DNA from: Omphalotus guepiniiformis
Taxonomy: Eukaryota; Basidiomycota; Agaricomycetes; Agaricales; Omphalotaceae
Reading direction: 5' to 3'
Assembly: GCA_028554645.1 (NCBI GenBank)
Contig: JAQOOI010000062.1
Location: 620,001 to 684,000 of the forward strand
Length of the DNA stretch: 64,000 nucleotides
Part shown: piece by piece, positions 1 to 17,954 of the stretch
Layout: the number at the start of each line of letters is the position of its first letter
Numbering within the stretch: the stretch's first letter is position 1
Notes under the pieces: model-generated
Seen by the model: only the letters and a program-made list of their open reading frames with translations
Databases searched by the model: none
What the model was told of the DNA's origin: nothing
Translations under genes and position numbers: made by a program

Positions 1-1696
1 ATATCGAAGAGAGGTACGCCTTTTTAATTTGCTTCGTCTGATACATGCTGAAGATAAGTATCATCTCTCATCAGAAACGTGCATTGACGACAGCTGAGGA
101 TGGTCTTGATGCGGAAAATAGGGCATATTATATTACAGTCACCCTGCAAAGATGGTTGGCAGTTCGACAAGACCTTTTTTCCAACATTTTGATCCTCGGA
201 ATAGCCTTGTTTGCTGCTGGTTTCCGGACGTCAGTCAATACATCCAAGATTGCTGTCGTGCTATCATACACACTGAGCAGTAAGTCGACAACTTGACTGG
301 TCTCATACGATGATAGCTGACTTTGAGGTAGTCACGCAAATTTTCTGTGAGAATGATACACAATATGCATATCCGACCTTGCTAATTATTGTTTGCAGCT
401 CACTTCATTACTCAGTTTGCTGAGAACGAACAGAATATGAATGCCGCGGAACGTTTGATAGTGTATACGGAACTACCTGCTGAGGCCGGAAAGGATAAAG
501 GGATAGAACCGCCATCGAGCTGGCCGGAAAAGGGGGAGATAAAGTTCACAGATGTAGACTTGGTCTATCGAGAAGGCTTGCCCCAAATCTTAAAAGGTGT
601 CAGTTTCCACATTCAGCCCGGAGAGAAGGTAATTGACCTATTCAACCATGAGTCTAACACCTGTATGTTGAAGTGAGTGTCTTGATACAGATTGGAATTG
701 TTGGCCGTACAGGAGCTGGTGAGCGTAGCGAAATAAAATCTGTCGACGTAGAGACAAACTAATGCTGATTTCAGGAAAGAGCTCGTTGCTGCAAGCACTA
801 TTTCGGTACTTTCTCCACTCTTCGTCTTCACTTTGTGAAATCTTACCGTGTTCGAACAGGATTGTCGATGTTCAACAAGGGAAAATTGAGATAGACGGTC
901 AAGACATCGCTTCAATAAGGTTGGATACACTCCGCAGCAGACTGGCCTTGGTACCGCAAGAATGCACTTTGTTCCTAGGAACCTTGAGAGAGAATCTGTG
1001 CGTGTAGTGACTATGTCCGGTTCACCTGGCTGATGTTTGTTGTTTTCAGAGATCCACTTGGTTCCCGAACCGACGCCGATCTGATTTCGGTCTTGCAGCG
1101 GGCATCGCTGCTACCCAAAGATGGGACACAGGATCCGACTGCGGAGGCGAAATTCAGTTTAGATTGCGCTGTGGGAGATGAAGGTCTGTCGATGTTGCAA
1201 ACGCGTTCAATAGCAAACTCATTGGCTTCGTTAGGGTCGAATTATAGTGCTGGAGAGAAACAGTTACTGGCTTTGTGTCGGGCCCTTGTAAGGGCGAGCC
1301 GGGTGATCGTGCTGGTAAGTGTATAATGATAAATGGATGTATATGTTCCTTACAAGTGCTGCCGTGCTGGACGAGGCTACAAGTAGCGTCGATGTAGAGA
1401 CGGATGCAAAGCTTCAGAAGGCCATTCAAACTGAGTTTGTATCTTCTACTCTCCTGTGCATTGCGCATCGGTTGAACACCATTGGTAAGAAGTTTGCTCT
1501 ATCCATTTTCATATCTAATACCGTTGATGCAGCACATTATGATCGTGTATTGGTCATGGATGACGGGAGAGTTGCGGAATTCGGGGCAGTACTGGATCTC
1601 TACGACACGAAAAACTCGATCTTTCGATCCCTTTGCGATGAAGCGAGCCTCAAAAGAGATGATATTATTCGCATACGTGAAGCTCATGGCTGCTGA
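1..1696 (+). CDS. ABC transporter, ABCC/MRP-type, C-terminal part (5' end outside window)
   Basis: This is the last part of a full-length ABCC (multidrug-resistance-associated) exporter; the N-terminal half lies before base 1. The spliced reading starts in the second membrane domain (residues like GLDAENRAYY and ILILGIALFAAG). The second nucleotide-binding domain follows: a Walker A GRTGAGKSS split by an intron near 720-775, a Q-loop in ALVPQE, a degenerate signature YSAGEKQ in place of LSGGQ, Walker B with DEATSSVD, and the H-loop in IAHRLNTI. It ends with the usual short tail and a TGA at 1694-1696. At least six introns are needed. Joining the exons before and after Walker B with a normal AG acceptor breaks the frame (see finding at 1315-1369), so the gene either uses an unusual splice site or is damaged there. 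Substrate cannot be told from this part. Confidence 0.88.
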
Positions 1697-2064
1697 CTTG
1701 AGTTATGCCGGTGCTATGATTACCGTATGTTTAGATTGACTTACCTACCCCGCTCACTACTCGATAACATACCTCCATTACATACGGTATGCATAACATA
1801 CAGCCTAGTAGTAATACCCATCTCACAAGATATTGTTGTCGCGAATGTTATACTCGACATAATAGATTATTAGATACGCTCATAACATTTGAATTCAAGA
1901 ACAGTGTATGTGGTACTTGGGGTAACTGTAAGAGTATGCATTGCCGGTGGGGGTTCGTCAGCTATCTTGCCGGTTTGCAATATTTAACCACCAACTTGAA
2001 CTAATACGAAAAGTGAGATCGGTCCCTCCTGTCCTTCCAGTCGGCTTTGACTGCCACCCTGATC
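1697..2064. other. intergenic, 368 bp
   Basis: Tandem-gene spacer between the transporter stop and the next start. I see no convincing gene here; the short open frames lack family motifs and likely splice sites. Confidence 0.5.
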
Positions 2065-3008
2065 ATGAATATTCCCCAATCTCTCGTTCTTTTCATAAAG
2101 AATGTGGCTCATACGCGATATTGTGGCAGACGGCCATTTTCAACCTCTCCCATCGGACAATCAGAGATTGCTGGCACTGCACCTCCCTATCAGTATTATG
2201 TTTTTCTACATTCTTCGGTGCCTCCTTCGGTATTTCCAGCGAAAGTCATGAGCCCTTTACAGCGCGCGCTACAAATGAAACTGGTTAGACGGGGAGGGTT
2301 CGTGAACTGGGTTTGGTACGAGGATTTCAGCAGCTCCTCTAAGATTCAGAGTCCAGTTGACCCTCGTCATGACTCTTCGGACTCCCATTCTGCCACTGTT
2401 TTCACCTCGTCTGGAGAAAGGATAGAAATTCCACATCTCTCGCTGTCCAACATCGATGAAGTCGAGGAAAGTTTGTTGAGGCGGGTCGAGAACGCCCCTG
2501 AGCGGCAACCTATCGAGCTACCAGAAGAACTTCACTTGTTCGTGTGTACCCATACAGAACGTGACTGTCGATGCGGGGAGCAGGGCGGAGAATTTTCTCG
2601 GGCGCTGAAAGAGGAAGTGAAACGGCGGTGTGAGTTTGACTCTTCGGGAATTTACAGTCGTGTTCGGATTGGAGAGGTCGCCCATGTGGGACAGCATCGG
2701 TTGAGTATTTGTTTCTTCTCAATCAATCCTGCGGTCTTATGCTGTGATTTTCGATGCCTCAGATATGCTCCGAATCTGCTCGTATATCCTCGTGGAGATT
2801 GGTATGTCGCCCATTATCCAGTGCAAGCTATAGTGATCAATCATTCCAAAGGCTTGGGCTTTTGAAGAAGGAGGACGTCCCTACAATACTAGATCAAGTC
2901 ATAGAATCGAGTACTTCTCCCAGCCACGAAATAGTCTTCCCCAAGGCTAATTGGCGTGGACGGATGAGCCTATCCCAGGAAGAACAACTGAGATTATATT
3001 CTGCATAA
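2065..3008 (+). CDS. sucrase/ferredoxin-like protein (Aim32-type thioredoxin-fold)
   Basis: Three exons. Introns run from about 2699 to 2759 (joining GQH to RYAPNLL) and from about 2801 to 2853 (joining GDW to LGLLKK). The N-terminus from ATG 2065 is basic and serine-rich without acids (RYCGRRPFSTSP), like a mitochondrial presequence. The core carries the family hallmark C-x-H-x5-C-x-C (CTHTERDCRCG) and, near the end, the HVGQHRYAPNLLVYPRGDW block that holds the second conserved histidines in Sucraseferredoxin-like proteins. In yeast, Aim32 of this family is a mitochondrial thioredoxin-like protein that can bind an iron-sulfur cluster; a similar role is inferred here. The start at 2065 was chosen because the earlier in-frame codon at 2047 is TTG. 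Confidence 0.82.
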
Positions 3009-3431
3009 TAGATATATTTGCTCTCATTCTTTCCAACATCAGTCTCGTATCAATATGACGGTCATCTCGCGTGCAGATCGACGGAAGTTCAAACTTTCGG
3101 GGCAGCCCTCTGAGGACTTCGATGTTGTACGGAGCGCGAGACATGCCCATGATCAAGTTACTTTGTTCTAATGCTCCGCAACATCCTTTGCTTCTCTAGA
3201 ATCTACCTGAGATGGACAATTTCTCCTGGAGGCGAGGAGGTTGATCACCTAATTTTGGAGATGTGGCAGCAAGGCGACGGGTGCCTTATCAGAAACCGAA
3301 ACCGGTCAGAATTTAGTCGAGTCATTCTTCGAGACCTGATTATGAGCTTTCAGTCCCGATGCCTCCACAATACACATCTATTCTCGTTTTCCGCGGGACC
3401 ATTTTTTTCGTATCAAATAGGTCGCAACCTT
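3009..3431. other. convergent intergenic region, 423 bp
   Basis: This holds the 3' flanks of two convergent genes. Open frames here are short and show no recognisable domain. Confidence 0.5.
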
Positions 3432-5886
3432 TCAGAGGGCTTTACTAATGTCTTCAACTTGGATTGCCCACCCGTTCAGCGGAAAACCTGGGGAATGTCC
3501 CTGACTACCATCCCATCCTTCCGCCATCATTGCCACGGCGTACAATAACGCACCCGAACCGGGGAAATAAGGAGTGGGTACCCGAACGCCTCCAATTGGC
3601 ATACCAACGTCGTCGAACTCGAACAACGGGTGCAACAACCACTCGATGGCTTTCTCGGTCTCTCCATTTCTTGCCGCGGACATAGCTAACATAGGGAAAT
3701 CCCAGCTGCACCATGCGTAGGAGTAGTGAGTAAAATCTATGTTTTATGAATTTGAGCTCAGCTTACCCCCAGCAGTTACTGATGTTCCAGCTGGTGAACA
3801 CCTTCTCTGCCGTTAGCTTTGCAATTGTGATATTCAAGTCCTCGGTTTCTGGAAGCCAACCGTAGAGACCAACCAGTGCTGGATGATCGTTCGTGTACGC
3901 TGGGTCAGTCCAGAAATTGCTTTCTATACCCTCGTAAACTGAATAAGTCCCGTTTTCTAGAGGGAGCTTGGCCAAGTTTTTCTTGACCACTGTCCAATTG
4001 CTCGGTATCTCAGCACCTAAATTCTCCATCCAACTTTCCGCGAAACCTAAGCCCAATCTCCAATAAGCGAGCTCGAAGGCCGGGTTAATCGTGGCGTTGG
4101 GTTGCGTATCTTCACTGACTACAAACATTGGTGGTCCAAGATCGTACACCCCGGTAGAATCGTTGTACCACGCGAACACTGACATCCAATCAGCAGTCGC
4201 CCGCACGACATCCTCCCATTTTCTGAGCGTCTCTTGCGTGGGAAACGCGCGATACTCATATTGTGCGAAAACCAGAGGATGTGGCTGCTCCCATATGAGA
4301 AGGTTGTTGATCTCTCCGGGGGTTGAGCGACCTGAGGGATCCGTCATCTTTGGCCATCGAGCGCCGGAAGGCCATCCCTGTTGGCTCTGGGCTCTTTCTA
4401 TGGATGCTGTGAGAAATCGGGAGTATATGTCTGTTGAACGTCGCAGAAGATCCCAATTGTTCCATAATGCCCAGTGTGCGCAGTGCCAGAAGTACATCTC
4501 CATATGAAATTTTCTGCTGCGAGTTAGCTTTGGGTGATGATGCGGGAGGTTGAGTAACTTACCCGTACTGGAACGCGAGGGTGAGAAATTATGAACGGTA
4601 AGTCCTAATCGTTTTGACATCTGAAATTTGCACTCACCCATCCATCATTAACCAGCCCCGACTGTAGAAAGCAAGTGCTCAGATAGATTCAAATAGATTC
4701 AATACCACCAAGACTTTAAATAATCACCTCCTGAGGCGGTGTATCGCCGGCTTCGTTCACTCTCATCAAATAGCGCGATAAGACGATTCTTCTTTGCAGC
4801 TCATCCGCCCGAGAATCCGTCGATCCCGTGTAAACGTCGATGAATCCATTTTGCGTCCAGTAGTATTCCCAAACCTCTGCAGACGATTGGGCTACAGCCA
4901 AGGCATCTGGAGTAGTACCCGGACTTTCTATGCTGAACGTTGCAACCAATGCAAAACTATCAGACTGTCGCGAAGTCGGCTGCACAGTGTATCGGTGCTC
5001 AGAAGGAGAGTCTCGAGTGATAGAAAACTCGTCCCCACCGACGGACGTGAGGAATCTGGATGGGACGAGCTGATGGGTGATTTGTGCTCGAATTCCACCC
5101 TGCTGGCCCGTGCTCAAGGTGGTGGTGTGATTCGCCGGAAGCGACCAGTTTCCTACAAAGGGTGCGCTAAATTTGGCTGATCCATCATTCCACGGAAAAT
5201 CGAGGAATATGCCCAGCCTCCCTTGCTGAAGAAGTACCGAGCTGATCTGGATTGAAACCGAGTCGGTTGTCTGCGCGCAGGTTGTCTTCACTGTGATAGA
5301 AACATCGTCGAACGAAAACTCGCTTGTGATGGTCCCAGTCCACAAATCAAGCTCCTGATGTATTGCAGTCAAGTTGCTCTCAGTGACATTCATTGGAGTA
5401 CCATTCCGGTCTCGGAATAACAGGCCAATTCGTCCCAGGTTGACGCGATTGGGGTTTGCCGTGAGCCATTGCTCGATAAGTGGGTCTGCGCCACCGAAAT
5501 CGTATTCGACTGGTCGACCGTGGTTCAGCCAACTGGTTCCGTGGTAGTTTTCTACATCCTCTATTGTTCGTCCGGGCGGAAGCGAGTCGTTCTTCCATCC
5601 CCAATAGGACATAATTGCGAAGGGTAGGAAGGTCTGTAGACCAGTCACTACGTCCCGTATCAGGCGATTCTTGGAGAATGAGAGTGAAGATTCGATTTTC
5701 ATAACCGTGCTCACCGTCTGCGCCAAAAGCGAAGTTACCGTTTCCTACTTGCATAGGTGTGGTGGGACTAGATGCATTGCGAATAGGATTGTATCGTGAT
5801 ACGATTGCATGTCGGTCGATAGTCCCGTTAACAGCGACCGTGAAGACTATGAGAAAGCCTATGACGCGATAAAGGCTGTAGACCAT
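3432..5886 (-). CDS. secreted six-hairpin glycosidase-like protein
   Basis: The protein begins with a signal-peptide-like stretch (ATG at 5886; hydrophobic GFLIVFTVAVNG), so it is probably exported. The beginning VGNGNFAFGADVTGLQTF, the middle KFHMEMYFWHCAHWALWNNWD, and the end NCWGWDFPMLAMSAARNG with GWAIQVE match fungal six-hairpin glycosidases distantly related to GH65/GH95 enzymes. Many N-x-S/T sites fit secretion. Six exons were deduced on the minus strand: 5886-5715, 5647-4728, 4661-4638, 4567-4563, 4513-3767 and 3705-3432. Exon 4 is only five bases (TACGG) yet restores the conserved GWYGKFH. The substrate cannot be fixed by eye; fucosides or other alpha-linked sugars are possible from the superfamily. 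The gene is divergent from the BEACH gene upstream. Confidence 0.8.
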
Positions 5887-6658
5887 AGTGAGTGTTAACA
5901 AAGATTAGAAGCTACCCGACTAACATGATCTTATAGAGAATCCGCTGTGCATAATGCTAATGATCATGAGGGGACAATCACTATTCCGTTGAAATGCCCA
6001 CCGGACCGCTGACGATTAGGATGGGTCATGGGGTTGGGGCAAGCTTTCAGAACGCGAACTCAAATGACCCTACTTGTCTTCTGTGCGCTCTGGTGATAAA
6101 AGACAGAACTGTCTGTCAGCATTACTTGCAAATCGAAGACGGACAGATAGGTACCGGTCCCAGTTTGTGATTTCGAGATGGAAGGCTAGACTTGAATTTT
6201 GAAGATCCTGCGACGACCCACAGTAAAATGCGGTGAGCGTTAGATGGCGTATCGTAAAGGGGCGCTGGCCCGCTTCAAGCCAGCGGTGAACTCGTTAGTA
6301 CTTAGATGCATCTGTCGACGTTGAACTCAATGTCTAGATGGATCGTTTGGTGAATTAAGGAACAGAATCTTCGAGCCGCGACCAAGTTCACTGGCTAAGT
6401 GCGATACAGTAGAAGTGGAAATATTTTGAGAACTGTACTTAGTTCTGAGTGGGTCGTCTGAGCAACAATAATTTAACTCTGTCGTTTGATCGACGAAGCA
6501 ATCACGGGTCGGAGTGGCGGTGTCTCCTGCTTTTGACCTACTCCCACCAGGTCTATTTGCGACATTTGCGAAACGCGAAGTTCGAGTTCAGTGCCAGTGG
6601 AGACTTTTTGAGTCTCTACTTCTTCACTATGAAAGATTGCATACCTTCATCATAAACA
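5887..6658. promoter_or_regulatory. divergent intergenic/promoter region, 772 bp
   Basis: This separates the divergently transcribed glycosidase and BEACH genes, so it should hold both promoters and 5' leaders. No coding frame with family motifs and no clear TATA element is visible. Confidence 0.4.
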
Positions 6659-14436
<7,778 letters not shown>

Positions 14437-14731
14437 CCGCGATGTGTGTGGGGTGTGGTGGTAATTATGGTTTAGGATAAATCATTTTGAAGAGAATAAG
14501 CGCTTCAATAGTTAATCCACTCCCTAGAAGTTGTATATAAAATTGTAGCATATTGTACACCCATCCTCTCCACCTTCTGTCTTATAAAATTTCGCTATTT
14601 GTTCCCCTTCCACGACACAAATACACGAATCTCCAAATCTGCATTACGAGCGGCGAGTATAACGAGTATAATATTAATCACTGGGCCTAGGTCTCTAGTT
14701 CCTCCAAGGTATATGCCCCTATCTTCAAAAC

Positions 14732-15434
14732 TCAAAAATCGTACATATCTTTCACAATCTTCTGGTCTTCCTCCAGCAACTGCTGAGAGTAAGCTTGTGT
14801 GTAGTAAAGACCGACTACGAAAACAAGGTTAATCCACCAACCATGAAAAGTGTAGTTGGGAAACGACTCACCTAGCTCGACCACCCAGACCTGAATGAAC
14901 AGAGCGACCGACAATCCTTTGGCTACACCCGAATGCTCACAAAACATTCTCGAAAATTGGTCCAGATTGCTGCACGCTTCATAATTGGAAAGCGGAGGTT
15001 GGAACAGAAGGACAAGACAAAAGACACCCGAGGCAATAGCGAGCAAGTACTGTGCAAAGGTCATTGAAAAGAAAAGAGAGACTTGTGTGCGCCTTCGGCG
15101 GAGTGCGCTCTGAAATCTATGTGATATCCGAGACGTCTTCAGCTAAGTATTCTTCGAAACAAGACAGGACGAAGGATACATACCCGAAGCCTGACATGAA
15201 CAACAGTAAAAGATAAGTGAAGACATGGAGATACAGAGCAAATCGGTGAATATCAGCATTCAATCCCAAGGAGTCTGAGTCCGAATCCGAATCCGAGTCC
15301 GCGTTTGACTCTGAAAGAATCGACTTGGACAACGTTTGGCACAACACGCCACCCGCTGCTAACAAAGTCGAAGAAACGAGGATTTCTGTTACAGAGACGA
15401 ACAGGACGGCATTACGGTTTCGTGAGCTTGTCAT
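14732..15434 (-). CDS. small four-transmembrane protein of unknown function
   Basis: The start is taken at ATG 15434 (MTSSRNRN...), because further upstream in-frame starts are GTG or TTG. Four hydrophobic spans are visible: VLFVSVTEILVSSTLLAAGG, FALYLHVFTYLLLLFMSGF, AQYLLAIASGVFCLVLLF, and LSVALFIQVWVVEL continuing into GLYYTQAY. Between spans 1 and 2 lies an acidic serine-aspartate run encoded by a near-perfect six-base repeat. One intron (donor GTATGT after SGFG, acceptor near 15115) joins MSGFGFQ to SALRRRRTQV. A second GTGAGT...TAG intron near 14826-14882 joins VVEL to VGLYYT. The arrangement recalls fungal membrane proteins of the tetraspan type, but I recognise no named family. It converges on the BEACH gene with only 295 bases between the stops. 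Confidence 0.6.
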
Positions 15435-16051
15435 GGCTAGAGGTCTAAAATCGGACTCTGAAGTTAGGGGGAGGAGGTGGCGGGACTCGAGGGTCAAAAG
15501 AGTCGACCGGATGGTGTAGTACTGAGTAAAATGGCCGCCCAGCGGAAGGCACAATTCAATGTGATGTGGCCAGCACGTAGCACTCGTCAAGAGGCGTTTG
15601 TTTAGACGGAACACTGGCAGTTACAGACCTGAGCCTATAGGAAATGATCCTCGTACGACATCCTACCTTGCTTTTATAGCACAGCTAACCATATTTTTCC
15701 CTGTCTCGTTAGCGACTGCAATCACGAAAGGCACTGAGTTGAAGTGATGCGTCCATGTTCGTTCCTGTCGTTACTCTGTAGCAGGGCACCACGGGCGCTC
15801 CGGGGGCGCACCGCCATTGGAGGTTACGCGGATGTTACGTTGAATATTGATGGCTAATTATGTGGGCGTCTAATTTTCCTGCCAGAGCAGCAAGCAAGTC
15901 AGCGTAACCTCAGCATGTATCCACACATTCCAAGAATTCAAAGATACAGTACATAGCGCTGCAAGAGAGTACAAGTACTTAGTACATCAAAATACACCAA
16001 GCCCACAAGTTATCCATGGACCCGACCCAAGTTTGTTCAAGTTCAGTTTCC
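15435..16051. other. intergenic, 617 bp
   Basis: This holds the promoter of the membrane protein and the 3' flank of the aldo-keto reductase. No further gene is seen. Confidence 0.45.
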
Positions 16052-17489
16052 TCAAACACTGCCCATAATTTCACTCATACGCCCACAGAAGCTAAATCCT
16101 AGCGCTACAACTCCCGCAGTCAGTAACAAGGCTGCCTTAGTCTTGTTCTTAAGAGCAAATTGTCTCGCCTTGAGCGTTGTGAAGGAACTAGCACCTGCGG
16201 CATCTATCGTGGCAATTTCTTCGTCGGTGAGGGCTGCATGTCGAAGATGAATTGATATAGAAGATAGGAAGGTGTAAGAGGGACTCACATAGATCTCCGG
16301 AATGGAGATATCTTTCTAGCCTCTCCTTCTTCGAGCTTGTCCTACATACACACAAAGGGCAATTCGGGGACAGATACATTTAGAAAATGACATCTTGTTG
16401 AGGAAGTAGCTCAGAAGGAAAGAAAAAACTCACGTAACAGCAACCGCACCCTTGGCTTTGACCCACGCCAACAAAACTTCCTCAGGCTCGACCTTGAGTT
16501 TTGATGCGATTTCATTAACAGGAGCATCCACGGGTCCGCCAGGTCGACTTGTGAGTGGGCTATAGGTGTGCAATTATTCAGCAAGGGCTCGAAAGTAAAG
16601 GGAACAAACATCATTCCACTAACATCAGAGCGCTGTACGCCTCGATAACAATACCATGCTTCTTGGCATAATCGATGATTGGTGCTTGTTGTTCGTACAC
16701 ATATGGATGAAGGAGGATCTTTCGGTGCATTTGAGTACACACGCACAACTGCCAGATACATGATAGAGTACTCACCTGGTTAGCCGCTGGCTTGACATTC
16801 GACGAAGCGAGTAGAGTGGCAAGATCCTGCACCCCGAAATTGCTTACACCAATGCTCCTAAGTATTGTGAGAAAGGCAGCTGATTAAGAAAGACGATAAA
16901 AACTCACTTGACAAGGCCTTGTTTCTGAATTTCCTCCATCTCTTTCCACGCAGTCGGTATGTCCGGCTGCGCAAGCCTAGGGTGGTGAATGAGATACAAA
17001 TCGACATAAGTTACGCCCAGCTGAACACCGAAATAAGCGAAGGTGAGTGGATAAATGCAAAACGCAAAATTGCCTAAACATACGTTCGCCAAACTATTCT
17101 TGATGGAAGTCTTGATATCCAAACCATCCAGCCCCGAATACTTGGTAGTAATAAAAATGTCTACCCTCTTCAACCCACTCTCACGTATGGCTTGCCCGGC
17201 CTCCGACTCGTTGCGATAAGCCTGCGCAGTGTCTGCATGCCATGAACTCAACACAACGAATTATCAACAGAATCAAAAACGCCTCGGAACGCACCGACAT
17301 GACTAAACCCTACGTTGATAGCCTGATCAACCTGACCGATAGGTCCAGCCCCATTCCCCAACTTCCACGTCCCAAATGCAATAGTTGGCATTTCATACCC
17401 TATCCACATCGCGTAAGCTTCAATCATCTCATCTTGATCTCCAGGTTCGAACACATACCGCTGTTGAGCTTGACTGGATCCCAAGGCAT
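16052..17489 (-). CDS. aldo-keto reductase with hydrophobic C-terminal tail
   Basis: NADPH-dependent carbonyl reductase of the AKR superfamily. After splicing the start reads MPWDPVKLNSGYEMPTIAFG (ATG at 17489). The catalytic tetrad is visible: Asp and Tyr in VDTAQAYRNE, Lys in FITTKYSG, His in YLIHHP. Further family blocks are IGVSNFGVQDL, NQ-ILLHPYVYEQQ, EAYSALIPL and the cofactor-binding TTSSKKERL. Several introns of about 60 bases are required, each giving a conserved junction. Most AKRs stop soon after the final DEEIATIDAAGA helix. Here about 40 residues follow, including a membrane-like segment (ALLLTAGVVALGFSFCG) close to the end, which suggests anchoring. The substrate is unknown. Confidence 0.87.
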
Positions 17490-17954
17490 GGTCGTAGGGC
17501 TTCAATTTGGCTTTGGGTTGATGTGTAGGTGAACAGGTGTTCAGGATACGACGACAAGCACCTGGGAACGATACGATGTCGTTTCGCCCTTATAAGTAGG
17601 GAAATTCGATATTTTCGTCACGGTTCGTGTGAACAGAGCTATAAATTTCGTACTCGACACATGGAGCATTGCATATGGTTTTATTGCGTCAAATCGACAA
17701 CTACTGCAACAAGAACCCGTCATCGCTGTGACGAAGGCGGGTACAGTAGTATGCAGCTGGTATGCAGTTTGGATTTTCGGAGACATGAATTGTCGATTCT
17801 GACATGATAATTATTGCGCATTGAACACTGAACAAAGCCCTGAAAGAAGCTGGAAAGAAGTGCAGTCTGAGTGCGTGGGAGTTCTTTTCTCCTTACAACA
17901 TTGCCATTGAAGTTGTACATTAACCCCATTCTAAATTACTTTCACAGACAGAAT
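17490..17954. other. intergenic, 465 bp
   Basis: Upstream region of the aldo-keto reductase and 3' flank of the TFIIIC subunit gene. No coding evidence. Confidence 0.45.

Noticed and set aside
15270..15320. Six-base repeat encoding Asp-Ser
   Set aside because: Only a short low-complexity run inside the membrane protein gene; no separate function is indicated.
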